DNA of 45,332 bases from WRAV01 sp050950205 (GCA_050950205.1 JBMNHF010000017.1:1-45332), one strand, 5' to 3'. Shown: positions 1-8,870, counted from the stretch's first letter. The notes: generated from the letters alone by a model not told the origin. Numbers and translations: made by a program.

Positions 1-2
1 AG

Positions 3-593
3 CTCATTGATACCATCGCCCGCTGCGAAAAAGTATGCAATCATATCCATTTGCCGGTTCAAAGCGGTTCCAACCGGATTTTAAAGGCCATGAACCGGAG
101 ATACACAGCGGAGCAATACCTGGAACTCATTGATTATGCGAGGGAAAAAATCCCCGGAGTTTCCTTTACCAGCGATATCATCGTAGGCTTTCCGGGGGAG
201 ACCGAGGAGGACTTTGAAGCCACCTATCGGTTGATTGAGCGGGTGAGATACCACTCTCTCTTTACCTTCCTCTATTCCAAACGGGAGGGAACCAAGGCGG
301 CGGATTTGCCCGACGATACGCCCTACAGCGTCAAGCAGAAGCGCTTTGACCGAATGCTGGCTCTTCAGCGGAACATCGGAATGGAGCATCATCAAAATCT
401 GGTGGGGCATACTGTTAGGGTGCTGGCAGAGGGCAAAGGCAAAACCGCTCCCGGCCGCTTGACGGGAAAAAATGAGCAAGGCGTTATCGTGGAGTTTGAC
501 GGTGAAGAAAGTCTCATTGGCAATTTTGTTTCGGTACGGGTAACACAGGCTCTGCAATGGGCGGTTGTGGGTACCGCTGAAACAATGGAATAG
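3..593 (+). CDS. miaB: tRNA-2-methylthio-N6-dimethylallyladenosine synthase MiaB, C-terminal part
   Basis: The reading frame is open from base 3, so the N-terminal part lies outside the window. What remains is the end of the radical SAM domain, with the family motif HIHLPVQSGS near the start and DIIVGFPGETEEDF further on, followed by a C-terminal TRAM RNA-binding domain (about the last 65 residues). MiaB adds a methylthio group to isopentenyl-A37 of tRNAs reading UNN codons, using two [4Fe-4S] clusters that would be bound upstream of this piece. It is followed after 19 bases by ricA and then mutS, the same order as Bacillus ymcB-ymcA-(cotE)-mutS, which supports the MiaB rather than MtaB assignment. 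Confidence 0.95.
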   Translation, partial: LIDTIARCEKVCNHIHLPVQSGSNRILKAMNRRYTAEQYLELIDYAREKIPGVSFTSDIIVGFPGETEEDFEATYRLIERVRYHSLFTFLYSKREGTKAADLPDDTPYSVKQKRFDRMLALQRNIGMEHHQNLVGHTVRVLAEGKGKTAPGRLTGKNEQGVIVEFDGEESLIGNFVSVRVTQALQWAVVGTAETME

Positions 594-612
594 ATATAAA
601 AGGAGAATAAAA

Positions 613-1017
613 ATGGATGCAATCCGGGCAGCAAGAGAGCTTGGCAAGGCAATTCAGGCAGACGACAAATACATTGCTTTGCAAATGGCTCAGCAACGCA
701 ACGAAGAAGACGAGGAACTGCAGGAGCTGATTCGCTCTTTTTATATGTTGCGTGAACAGCTAAACGCAGAAATTCAAAAGACCGATCGCAGCGAAGAAAA
801 AATGAAAGAGCTGGATGCTCAGGTAAAGGATGCTTACGGTAAAATCTTTACCAATCCCAACATGGTCGCTTACAACGAAGCCCGGACAGAATTCCAAACG
901 GTTCTATCCTATATTAACCAGATTATTCAGGGCAGTGCCGACGGCAAAAACCCTGAACTAATTGAGTATGAGGAAAGCTGTGGCGGCAACTGCAGCGGAT
1001 GCTCCGGTTGCGGCTGA
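613..1017 (+). CDS. ricA: YlbF/YmcA family protein (RicA-like), Cys-rich tail
   Basis: A 134-residue, mainly helical acidic protein of the YlbF/YmcA family (Com_YlbF). In Bacillus, YmcA (RicA) with YlbF and YaaT forms the Y-complex that steers RNase Y in mRNA maturation and carries Fe-S clusters. The start is the ATG at 613, preceded by aaggagaa with good spacing; an upstream in-frame extension overlapping miaB has no ribosome binding site. The last 12 residues, CGGNCSGCSGCG, hold four cysteines and are a plausible metal or Fe-S ligand set. Family assignment rests on sequence character and on the miaB-ymcA-mutS synteny. YlbF itself is the main alternative name. Confidence 0.82.
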   Translation: MDAIRAARELGKAIQADDKYIALQMAQQRNEEDEELQELIRSFYMLREQLNAEIQKTDRSEEKMKELDAQVKDAYGKIFTNPNMVAYNEARTEFQTVLSYINQIIQGSADGKNPELIEYEESCGGNCSGCSGCG

Positions 1018-1044
1018 TAACGACTTTATATGAGGTGACGCACT

Positions 1045-3675
1045 TTGAATAAGGTGGAACAACTGATCCAACAGGGTCTTACCCCTATGATGCAGCAGTA
1101 TTTCCGCATCAAGGAGCGTCACAAAGATCATATTGTATTCTTTCGCTTGGGCGACTTCTACGAAATGTTTTTTGAAGATGCGCAGGAGGTTTCCCGGGTT
1201 TTGGGGCTTACTCTGACAGGACGCGATTGCGGACTGGCGGAGCGGGCCCCTATGTGCGGTGTGCCCTATCACAGCAGTGAAACTTACATAGCCCGCCTGG
1301 TCAAGGCCGGATATAAGGTAGCTATCTGCGAGCAGACCGAGGATCCTGCTTTTGCCAAGGGCGTAGTATCCCGGGAAGTGGTGCGGGTGATTACCCCCGG
1401 CACCCTGATGGAGGATGACCTGCTGGAGGAAGATTCTAACAATTTTCTTTGCAGCATCTATTACGGGGAACAGGGCTACGGTCTTGTCTTTGCCGACATC
1501 TCCACCGGACAGGTGGAGATTATAGAGCTAAACAGCGACGATGAGGGAGCGGTCATGAACGCTCTGGCCCGATATGCTCCCCGAGAGGTTATATTCAATC
1601 CCGCTTTTGTGGACAAGCCCCAAATCGCCCGGTTTATGCGGGAGCGGCTGGTCTGCACCGCCGATATGCTGGATGACGAATGCTGCCGCTTTGGAGCGGC
1701 CCGGCAGGAGGTGCAGCATCACTTTGGCCAAGATCAGCTCTCCGCTTTGGGATTGGAAGATCGAACCCGCTGTATCTGTGCGCTGGGCGGGCTTCTTTCC
1801 TACCTGCGGGAAACCCAAAAGGTAGGGTTGGAGCGGCTGTGCAGCGTGGTGGTCAAGCAGGAAGACCGCACCATGCAGATGGATGAAAACTGCCGCACCG
1901 GCCTTGAGTTGCTCGCCACCATCCGCTCTAAGGAGAAAAAAGGCAGCCTTTTGTGGGTGTTGGACAAAACCAAAACCCCCATGGGCAAGCGGCTGATGAG
2001 AAACTGGATTACCCAGCCCCTCACCGGGCCGGCAGAAATTGAAAAGCGGCTCAATGCGGTGGAGGAGCTTTACAGCGATGAGCTGCTGTTGGAGCAGGTC
2101 AGCGAGACTTTGGAGTACATCTTTGACCTGGAGCGGCTTATCACCCGGGTGGTGTACGGCAATGCCACCCCTCGAGAGGTGCTGACGCTGGGGCGGACTC
2201 TGGCCAACCTTCCATCGGTTCGAAAGGCGCTGGAACCGGTAAAATCCCATTTTTTGTGCGCCATTCGGGAAGAAATTGATCCCCTGGAGGACATTTCCGC
2301 ACTGATTGCCTCCGCCATTGTGGAGGAGCCCCCCGTCAACCTCAAGGAGGGAGGCGTCATTCAAAGCGGCTTCCATCCGCAGCTGGCCGAGCTGCGGGAG
2401 CTGATGGGAACCGCCAAGGAGCGGCTTTCTGCCATGGAGGGGGCGGAGCGGGAGTCCACCGGCATCAAAAACCTAAAGATTCGCTACAACAAAGTTTTTG
2501 GCTACTACATAGAAGTTTCCAAATCGGGACTGGCACAGGTACCGGAACACTATATTCGCAAGCAGACCATTGCCAACGGAGAGCGGTACATCACGCAGGA
2601 GCTGAAGGAACTGGAAAACCGGATTCTCTCCGCTCATGATCAGGCCATCGCGTTGGAGAGCGAGCTGTTCGAGCAGGTGCGGGTGACCATTGCCCGGGAG
2701 CTACACCGAATTCAAGCCTCGGCCTCGGCGATTGCCCGACTGGATGTGTTCTGCTCCTTTGCCAGAGTTTCCTTAGATAATCGCTATGTTCGCCCCACCA
2801 TCACCACCGGAGACCAGATTATCATCAAGGAAGGGCGGCACCCGGTGGTGGAGCAGATGTTGGACGGCTTGCCCTTTGTGCCCAACGACGTGATGTTAGA
2901 CTGCGGCGAACATCAAATTGCCATCATCACCGGCCCCAACATGGCGGGAAAATCCACCTATATGCGCCAGACTGCTTTGATTGTTCTGATGGCGCAGATG
3001 GGGTGTTTTGTACCGGCAGCCAGCGCCACCATCGGCATTGTGGACGGCATCTATACCCGCATTGGCGCCAGCGATGATTTGTCTACCGGAAAATCTACCT
3101 TTATGGTGGAAATGGTTGAGCTGGCCACCATATTAAAAAACGCTACCTCCAAATCGTTGCTGATTCTGGATGAGATTGGCAGAGGCACCTCCACTTATGA
3201 TGGCATGAGCATAGCCCGGGCAGTGTTGGAGTACATTGCTCACCCCAAAAAGCTGGGGGCCCGCACCATGTTTGCCACCCACTACCACGAGCTCACCGAG
3301 CTGGAGAACACTTTGTCCCGCGTGAAAAATTACAATATAGCGGTGAAAAAGAGGGGAGACGACATCACCTTTTTACGCAAAATTGTAAAAGGCGGTGCGG
3401 ACGACAGCTATGGCATTGAGGTAAGCAAACTGGCAGGCATTCCCGACTCCATTGTCAAACGAGCCCATGAAATTCTCAACGACTTGGAAAATGACCGCCC
3501 TGTCCGGGAAGGGAAGGGGGCCCGCCCTGCCCGGGAAGAGGACGGCTATCAAATCAGTTTAGCATCTCAAAAAGCATCGGAGGTGGAGGAGGAACTCAAG
3601 CGCTTGGATCTGAATACCCTCACCCCCATCGAGGCTTTGACCAAGCTTTTTGAGCTGCGCAAGCTGCTGGAATAA
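1045..3675 (+). CDS. mutS: DNA mismatch repair protein MutS
   Basis: An 876-residue protein of normal MutS length. The N-terminal mismatch-binding domain has the FYE motif (GDFYEMFFEDA, about residues 36-46). The C-terminal ABC-type ATPase has Walker A GPNMAGKST (about 630-638), Walker B LLILDEIGRGTST, and the H-loop ATHYHEL. MutS dimers bind mismatches and clamp on DNA to start repair. The start is a TTG with GAGGTGA six bases upstream; no ATG is near. MutL usually follows in Firmicutes but here the next gene is on the other strand, so mutL must lie elsewhere or be absent. The C-terminal tail after the ATPase is charged and less conserved. Confidence 0.97.
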   Translation: MNKVEQLIQQGLTPMMQQYFRIKERHKDHIVFFRLGDFYEMFFEDAQEVSRVLGLTLTGRDCGLAERAPMCGVPYHSSETYIARLVKAGYKVAICEQTEDPAFAKGVVSREVVRVITPGTLMEDDLLEEDSNNFLCSIYYGEQGYGLVFADISTGQVEIIELNSDDEGAVMNALARYAPREVIFNPAFVDKPQIARFMRERLVCTADMLDDECCRFGAARQEVQHHFGQDQLSALGLEDRTRCICALGGLLSYLRETQKVGLERLCSVVVKQEDRTMQMDENCRTGLELLATIRSKEKKGSLLWVLDKTKTPMGKRLMRNWITQPLTGPAEIEKRLNAVEELYSDELLLEQVSETLEYIFDLERLITRVVYGNATPREVLTLGRTLANLPSVRKALEPVKSHFLCAIREEIDPLEDISALIASAIVEEPPVNLKEGGVIQSGFHPQLAELRELMGTAKERLSAMEGAERESTGIKNLKIRYNKVFGYYIEVSKSGLAQVPEHYIRKQTIANGERYITQELKELENRILSAHDQAIALESELFEQVRVTIARELHRIQASASAIARLDVFCSFARVSLDNRYVRPTITTGDQIIIKEGRHPVVEQMLDGLPFVPNDVMLDCGEHQIAIITGPNMAGKSTYMRQTALIVLMAQMGCFVPAASATIGIVDGIYTRIGASDDLSTGKSTFMVEMVELATILKNATSKSLLILDEIGRGTSTYDGMSIARAVLEYIAHPKKLGARTMFATHYHELTELENTLSRVKNYNIAVKKRGDDITFLRKIVKGGADDSYGIEVSKLAGIPDSIVKRAHEILNDLENDRPVREGKGARPAREEDGYQISLASQKASEVEEELKRLDLNTLTPIEALTKLFELRKLLE

Positions 3676-3711
3676 AAAAATTGAGTACCGATTTCGCCCA
3701 ATTCGGTACTC
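3676..3711 (-). terminator. Intrinsic terminator of the reverse-strand Amidase_6 gene
   Basis: A 9-bp perfect stem, GAGTACCGA (3683-3691) and TCGGTACTC (3703-3711). Read on the reverse strand it is followed by AATTTTTTT, right against the mutS stop codon. It fits termination of the gene ending at 3754 and may also slow forward transcription from mutS, though the forward side lacks a T-tract. Confidence 0.8.
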
Positions 3712-3753
3712 GAGGTATGTATTTCTTGCAGTTATGGTGTACACTTTTGTGGT

Positions 3754-4251
3754 TTACCAAGTTCGCCCACCCAGAATGTGCAAACAGCGCATCCTGCGAA
3801 TTTCATAGGTGGCCAAAGGGCGGTAATCACTGTCATAGCTGTGGGCGGCAATGAGCAAAGTTTCTGGATTACCGGAGCCGTCACTTTCCACCACCACCAA
3901 TGTATGGTTAAAATCATCCCGATAGGTGGCAATTTGGATGATATCCCCCGGCTCCATGGCTGCCAGATTTGTTTCGGTGGCGTAGGGACCCACTCCCTTG
4001 TTTCCCACCAAGAAGTTGTAGAGATATGGCACCCCCGACCAGGAGGGGGTGCGATCATCGGGGGAATTGTAGTACCAACCATACAATGGCTTGTAGTTCA
4101 TCACGCCGATACCGGCATAGATGCACTGAGAAGCGAAATTAGCACAGTCGCCGCCAAAACCGGTGAAGTTAAAATATTTTGGATTTCGGCCAAAGGCCCA
4201 TGTATGGGCATAGGTCACAGCCTTTTCTCTGTTGTAGGCGATTTCTCGCAT
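3754..4251 (-). CDS. Amidase_6 (putative amidase domain) protein
   Basis: A 165-residue protein matching the Amidase_6 pattern seen in Firmicutes: N-terminal YNREKAVTYAHTWA, the catalytic-type segment FGGDCANFASQCIYAG (Cys around residues 36-44), a GDIIQ segment and a following FNHTLVVV with the probable catalytic His, then AAHSYDS. The family resembles NlpC/CHAP cysteine hydrolases and may act on cell wall or peptide amides; the substrate is unknown. The ATG at 4251 is chosen because AAAGGTGGG lies seven bases upstream; a TTG eight codons earlier has no such site. No signal peptide is visible, so it may be cytosolic or a spore-associated protein. It stands alone, with its own terminator. Confidence 0.8.
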   Translation of the reverse strand: MREIAYNREKAVTYAHTWAFGRNPKYFNFTGFGGDCANFASQCIYAGIGVMNYKPLYGWYYNSPDDRTPSWSGVPYLYNFLVGNKGVGPYATETNLAAMEPGDIIQIATYRDDFNHTLVVVESDGSGNPETLLIAAHSYDSDYRPLATYEIRRMRCLHILGGRTW

Positions 4252-4353
4252 GAGTATACCCACCTTTCCCGACAAACGAGCTGTATTCCCACCAATTGCT
4301 GATAGTTCAGTTTATACAAATAAGGGCAAAAAGGTTCGAAAATGCCCCTGTTC

Positions 4354-4382
4354 TTGTGTTATTTTTAAATAATTGGTATGAT
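4354..4382 (+). promoter_or_regulatory. Candidate sigma-A promoter for the chemoreceptor operon
   Basis: TTGTGT (4354-4359), a 17-base spacer, then TATGAT (4377-4382). It is the best promoter-like match in the 327-base gap between the divergent Amidase_6 gene and the chemoreceptor at 4579. It would give a leader of about 190 bases. I looked for a c-di-GMP (GEMM) aptamer in that leader and did not find its conserved blocks; otherwise the gap shows nothing recognisable. Confidence 0.45.
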
Positions 4383-4578
4383 ATCTTAGAAGTTAACGCT
4401 GGCTTACACAACTCTGGGCGCACCCCCTTATCAGCAATTCCTTATAAAATTAACGTCCACGAATAAAGTAGATAAAACGGCAGACTGGCTTTGAGACAAA
4501 AAGAACCGCGTGATTGGAATGACAAAAGGCACAGACCGGATCTGAATATAGCCAATGAAAGTTGTGGGAGTGAACAAT

Positions 4579-6312
4579 ATGAAGAATCTGAAAATAGCCC
4601 AAAAAATTATTGTTGGATTTTCCTCCGTACTGCTACTTCTTCTTTTGATTGCCGTTACAGCCATAACCTCGTCTGCTCAAACTGGTGCCAATATCAGTGA
4701 AGTGGACGTTTACAGCGCCCTGCAAAGCAATGCCAACGAGTTGATGCATATTCTCAACGAGACCCGCATTACGGCGGGTGTGTTGTACGAAACCCAGTCC
4801 GAGCAAGCTTATGCCGATGCCACAAAACAGCTGATGTACTGTGATCTACGGCTTAAAAAGCTTTACGAATACATAGATGCCCATCCCCAGTTGCTGCGTT
4901 TTCGAGAAAATATCGAGGCTTATGATGCCCTTTATTCCCAGTGGAGTAGTGCTCTGATTGGCATTGCGGACCAATATCATCTGGGGGCTCCGCTGTCCGC
5001 AACGGATTTGCAGACCTTCCGCCAACAATCGGAGGAGTGGCACAAAACCAATTTGCTGGCCCACGAGATTTTATCCAACACCATTACGGATATTGCGGAA
5101 GCTTCCAACAAAGAGATGCGGATCACCAAAAAATTCAACTTTGTCACTTTATGGATTGTGGTAGCTGTCTGCGCCGTATCCCTACTTGTTGCAGCCATCA
5201 TGGCTCTGATTTTAATGCGCTCCATCACCATACCTCTGGGCAACATGCGGGATGTGCTTCATCAAATTGGAACATCGGGCAACCTGCAAATTTCGCAGGA
5301 GCGGCAGCAACAGCTCCTGGAAGTGGCAGAGGGCAAAGACGAAACTTCCCAGTGCACCAAGGCCCTGCTGGTGCTTTTGGACCGTTTGTATCGCATCGAC
5401 GAAACGCTGGCCCATGTGGCCAACGGGAACCTGACGGTTTCGATGGATTTGCAGTCCGAGCAGGATACCATGGGGCTTGCGGTACAAAAGATGCTTTACA
5501 ACCTCAATGAGAAGTTTGGCAGCATTGCCCGTTCCACCGTTTGGGTCAACCAAAAGGCTGCCGAGCTTTCCCAAGGCTCTCATCACCTGGCGGAAGGTTC
5601 CCGCAGGCAATCGGAGTCGGTGGAAAATCTGTCTTTGTCGGTGCGCCGCGTTACCGAAAAATCCGAGCAAAGCGCAGCTTTGGCGCAGCAGGCTTTGGAT
5701 TTGGTGAGCAACATACAGGACAACGCTAAAACCGGCAGAGAAAAAATGAACCAGATGATGCAGGCAGCTCAGGCCATCAATGCTTCCAGCCAGTCCATTG
5801 GCAAAGTGATTAAGGTGATTGACGACATTGCCTCCCAGACCAACCTTCTTGCCCTCAATGCCTCGGTTGAGGCGGCACGGGCCGGTCAACACGGAAAGGG
5901 CTTTGCCGTAGTGGCGGAAGAAGTGCGAAATCTGGCCGCCAAAAGCGCCGAGGCGGCCAAGGATACAGGAGCACTGATTGACGACACCATGCAAAAAGCT
6001 GCCCTGGGCGCCTCCATTGCAGAGACCACGTCCACATCTCTGGAGGAAATAGTGGCAGGAGTGGAAGAAAGCAACGCCATCATCCGGGATATTGCCGCAC
6101 TTTCCCGGGAACAGGAAGAAGACATTCAGGGTATTATGTCCGACGTAGCTCATGTGGAATCCATTGTAGAGCAAAACAACTCCATAGCTGCCCGCTCCGC
6201 CAATGCAGCGGGTGAAATCTCCAGTCAATCCAATTATCAAATGGAAATGGTTCAACAATTCCGTTTACGGCAGAGTGTGATGCAGGAACGTAAGGAGGGT
6301 ATGAGACTATGA
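4579..6312 (+). CDS. Methyl-accepting chemotaxis protein
   Basis: A 577-residue chemoreceptor. A first transmembrane helix (about 10-32) is followed by a roughly 150-residue extracellular helical sensor of four-helix-bundle type, a second transmembrane helix (about 186-213), a divergent HAMP-like linker and a long signalling coiled coil. The kinase-contacting tip is clear around residues 405-445: DDIASQTNLLALNAS and GKGFAVVAEEVRNLA. Such proteins control CheA kinase through CheW. The ATG at 4579 has GGGAG six bases upstream; an ATG eight codons earlier lacks one. The stop codon overlaps the start of the next gene (ATGA), so the two are co-translated. No cheA/cheW or flagellar genes are in the window. 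Confidence 0.93.
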   Translation: MKNLKIAQKIIVGFSSVLLLLLLIAVTAITSSAQTGANISEVDVYSALQSNANELMHILNETRITAGVLYETQSEQAYADATKQLMYCDLRLKKLYEYIDAHPQLLRFRENIEAYDALYSQWSSALIGIADQYHLGAPLSATDLQTFRQQSEEWHKTNLLAHEILSNTITDIAEASNKEMRITKKFNFVTLWIVVAVCAVSLLVAAIMALILMRSITIPLGNMRDVLHQIGTSGNLQISQERQQQLLEVAEGKDETSQCTKALLVLLDRLYRIDETLAHVANGNLTVSMDLQSEQDTMGLAVQKMLYNLNEKFGSIARSTVWVNQKAAELSQGSHHLAEGSRRQSESVENLSLSVRRVTEKSEQSAALAQQALDLVSNIQDNAKTGREKMNQMMQAAQAINASSQSIGKVIKVIDDIASQTNLLALNASVEAARAGQHGKGFAVVAEEVRNLAAKSAEAAKDTGALIDDTMQKAALGASIAETTSTSLEEIVAGVEESNAIIRDIAALSREQEEDIQGIMSDVAHVESIVEQNNSIAARSANAAGEISSQSNYQMEMVQQFRLRQSVMQERKEGMRL

Positions 6313-6755
6313 ACAAAAAATGTGTTCTTTGTATTGTGCTGACATTTCTCTTGTTGCTGACCACCGGTTGCGGGGCAACGGCAAAATATCGGGATGGTGT
6401 CTATACGGCGGAGTACCCGGAATTTGCAGACAGCGGCTGGAAAGAAATTCTGGAGCTTACCATCGAAGGCGGAGAAATTGTCAAGATCAATTGGGACGCC
6501 GTTTACAAAGATGACAGCATACCCATCCGGAAGAAGCAGTACTCCAAAAGCGGACTATATGGAATGCTGACGGTGGGAGCCGTGGGGGAATGGTATGATC
6601 AGGCAACGGCTGCGGAACAATTTGTCCTGGAGCATGGCATTGATGCTCTGAACATCACTCCAGACGGTCTCACCGACGCCGTCAGTGGTTGCACCATCCA
6701 TGTGGATGATTTTGACTATCTCTTCCGCCAGTGTCTTGAACAAGCTAAAAAATAG
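6309..6755 (+). CDS. Lipoprotein with FMN-binding-like domain, coupled to the chemoreceptor
   Basis: A 148-residue protein with a short positive N-terminus, a hydrophobic core and the lipobox LLTTGC, so it should be a lipid-anchored surface protein. The mature part begins YRDGVYTAEYPEF and ends with LTDAVSGCTIHVDDFDYL, which resembles the FMN_bind family layout (DG-Y-A-E-, then D-V-SGAT-S--F). In that family the Thr of the SGAT motif receives FMN from ApbE; here the motif is SGCT. Flavin binding is therefore possible but inferred. AAGGAGGGT precedes the ATG, which overlaps the chemoreceptor stop codon. Neighbouring position suggests it presents a ligand or redox signal to that receptor. Confidence 0.72.
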   Translation: MNKKCVLCIVLTFLLLLTTGCGATAKYRDGVYTAEYPEFADSGWKEILELTIEGGEIVKINWDAVYKDDSIPIRKKQYSKSGLYGMLTVGAVGEWYDQATAAEQFVLEHGIDALNITPDGLTDAVSGCTIHVDDFDYLFRQCLEQAKK

Positions 6756-6757
6756 AT

Positions 6758-6799
6758 AAAAGCCCATTCTCCTGCTGAGAATGGGCTTTTGCATTTTTT
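6758..6799. terminator. Bidirectional intrinsic terminator
   Basis: A 14-bp perfect stem, AAAAGCCCATTCTC and its complement, with loop CTGCT. The forward side is followed by GCATTTTTT; on the reverse strand the stem itself ends in TTTT. It sits between two convergent genes, the lipoprotein and ligA, and can serve both. Confidence 0.9.
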
Positions 6800-6832
6800 G
6801 TTGTAACAGACAGAAGCCGATTTGCTAGCTGC

Positions 6833-8812
6833 TTATCCTTCCAAAAGCCGCAGCAACTCTCTTTCATCAATGATGGGGATTCCAAGGCTTTGGGCTTTGG
6901 TCAGCTTGGAGCCAGCTTCTTCTCCTGCCACCACATAGCTTGTCTTTTTGGAGACGCTGGAGGAGGTTTTGCCCCCTGCCGCTTCGATCATTTTGGAAGC
7001 CTCGGAGCGTGATAGCGTGGGAAGGGTACCGGTCAATACAAAGGTTAACCCTTCCAAAGCCGAACCGGTGGGTCGCAAGTTGGATTTCATGTTCACTCCC
7101 GCCTCTTGGAGTGCGTTGATGAGATGGCGGTTGCCCTCCTGGGCAAAGAAGGAATGGACAGACTGCGCCATAATCTCTCCAAATCCCTCTATGGAGGCAA
7201 TTTCGTCGGGGGTGGCAATCATTAAAGCATCCATATCCCCAAACCGACGAGCCAATAGCTGGGCAGCCCGCTGCCCGATTCCGCGAATGCCCAAAGCAAA
7301 AATCAAATGGGAAAGATCCCGTTTTTTGGAAGCCTCAATAGCGGCGATGAGGTTTTCGGCGCTGCGTTTGCCCATCCGCTCCAAGGGCTGAATTTCCTCT
7401 ACCGTTTTGTGGTAGAGGTCGGCAGGGGATTGTACCAGGCCGTTTTCCACCAGCAGTTCCACCACGGCAGGGCCGAGTCCCTCAATATCCATGGCATCCC
7501 TGCTTGCAAAGTGTATCAGGTTGCGCAACAACTGAGCGGGACATTCCGCATTGGGACAGCGCAGCACTGCTTCCCCCGGCGGGCGCACTGCTTGGGCCCC
7601 GCAGGAGGGGCAGTTTTGGGGCAGCTGGTAAGGCTGGGCGCCGCCATGCTGGGCAACTCCCACCACCTCTGGGATGATGTCTCCTGCCTTGCGGACAATG
7701 ATTTGATCTCCCACGGCGATACGCTTTTGGTCAATGTAGTCCTGATTGTGCAGCACCGCCCGGGTGACGGTGGTACCTGCCAGAGTAATGGGATCAAAGA
7801 CAGCGGTGGGAGTCAGGGCACCGGTGCGGCCCACCTTTACCTCCACCCACCGCAGAGTGGTGACCTTTTCCTCCGGTGGATACTTGTAAGCAACTGCCCA
7901 GCGGGGAAATTTGCTGGTAGCACCGAGGAGTTCTCTGTGTGTAAGGTTGTCCACCTTTACAACAGCTCCGTCGATATCATAGGGGAATTTTCCCCGGTTT
8001 TGACCGATGACCTCAATCCGCTGTTTGACTTCCCCAATGGTATCGTATACTTCATATTCCGGGCTGACAGAAAATCCTAGTTTTTTGAGGTAATCCAAAC
8101 TTTCTTTATGACCGGAAAGCTCTACCCCTTGAATCTGCTGAATGTTAAAGACAAAAATATCCAGTCCCCGGGTAGCGGTAATTTTGGAATCCTTTTGCCG
8201 CAGGGAGCCGGCGGCAGCGTTGCGGGGATTTTTAAAGGGCTGCTCCCCGGCATTTTCCTGGGCGGCTACCAATCGCTCAAAACTTTGCCTTGGCATGTAT
8301 ACTTCCCCTCGAACCTCCAGGTAGGGGAGAGGCTCGGAGAGTTTGAGGGGAATGGAGCGGATGGTGCGCAGGTTGGCGGTGACATCCTCGCCGGTATGTC
8401 CATCTCCCCGGGTAGAGCCCCGAAAAAACACACCGTCCCGATACTCCAAGCTCACCGAGAGCCCGTCAATTTTGGATTCCACCACATAGCGAGGGTTTTC
8501 CACTCGCTCCCGCACCCGCCGGTCAAAGGCGTCCAGCTCCTCCAGATGAAAGACATCCTGCAAGGAGCCCATTTGAACGGTGTGAATAACCGGCTCAAAG
8601 GTGGTGTAGCCTTTGCCGCCCACCCGTTGGGTAGGGGAGTTGGGATCCATAAATTCCGGAAACTGTTCCTCCAGCTCCAAAAGCTGATGATAGAGCTGAT
8701 CGTACTCATAATCCTCCAGTTGGGGATCATCCAGGACATAATAGCGGTGATCGTGATATTCCACCAGTTTGCGCAGTTCTTCTATTTTTTTTCTTGCTTG
8801 TTCTCTGTCCAA
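6833..8812 (-). CDS. ligA: NAD-dependent DNA ligase LigA
   Basis: A 659-residue protein of standard LigA length. Domains in order: Ia NMN-binding region (HDHRYYVLDDP), adenylation domain with the nucleotidyl Lys114 in SKIDG, OB fold, a four-cysteine zinc finger (CPSCG and CPNAECP), helix-hairpin-helix repeats and a C-terminal BRCT domain (last 75 residues or so). It seals nicks in replication and repair, using NAD+. The start is TTG at 8812, with AGGGGG seven bases upstream. That ribosome binding site lies in one arm of an inverted repeat (see 8820-8870). It follows yunB on the same strand after a gap of about 150 bases. Confidence 0.97.
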   Translation of the reverse strand: MDREQARKKIEELRKLVEYHDHRYYVLDDPQLEDYEYDQLYHQLLELEEQFPEFMDPNSPTQRVGGKGYTTFEPVIHTVQMGSLQDVFHLEELDAFDRRVRERVENPRYVVESKIDGLSVSLEYRDGVFFRGSTRGDGHTGEDVTANLRTIRSIPLKLSEPLPYLEVRGEVYMPRQSFERLVAAQENAGEQPFKNPRNAAAGSLRQKDSKITATRGLDIFVFNIQQIQGVELSGHKESLDYLKKLGFSVSPEYEVYDTIGEVKQRIEVIGQNRGKFPYDIDGAVVKVDNLTHRELLGATSKFPRWAVAYKYPPEEKVTTLRWVEVKVGRTGALTPTAVFDPITLAGTTVTRAVLHNQDYIDQKRIAVGDQIIVRKAGDIIPEVVGVAQHGGAQPYQLPQNCPSCGAQAVRPPGEAVLRCPNAECPAQLLRNLIHFASRDAMDIEGLGPAVVELLVENGLVQSPADLYHKTVEEIQPLERMGKRSAENLIAAIEASKKRDLSHLIFALGIRGIGQRAAQLLARRFGDMDALMIATPDEIASIEGFGEIMAQSVHSFFAQEGNRHLINALQEAGVNMKSNLRPTGSALEGLTFVLTGTLPTLSRSEASKMIEAAGGKTSSSVSKKTSYVVAGEEAGSKLTKAQSLGIPIIDERELLRLLEG

Positions 8813-8819
8813 ACTATTA

Positions 8820-8870
8820 CCCCCTGTATCATTGCACCATACACCGCTAGTATAGCACAGATACAGGGGG
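8820..8870 (-). promoter_or_regulatory. Inverted repeat around the ligA -10 box and ribosome binding site
   Basis: A perfect 11-bp inverted repeat, CCCCCTGTATC (8820-8830) and GATACAGGGGG (8860-8870), separated by 29 bases. On the reverse strand the proximal arm contains the ligA Shine-Dalgarno sequence. Between the arms is TGTGCTATACT, an extended -10 box (TATACT at 8849-8854). Transcripts starting there would lack the distal arm; transcripts reading through from yunB would contain both and could hide the ribosome binding site. Confidence 0.5.

Noticed and set aside
1528..2376. Long reverse-strand open frame across mutS
   Set aside because: It lies wholly inside mutS, has no ribosome binding site, and shows no family pattern; it is a shadow of mutS codon usage.
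4383..4578. c-di-GMP (GEMM) riboswitch before the chemoreceptor
   Set aside because: The conserved aptamer blocks were searched for by eye and are absent.
5212..6258. 348-codon reverse frame inside the chemoreceptor
   Set aside because: Low-complexity His/Gly/Leu text with no domain, fully opposite a well-supported gene.
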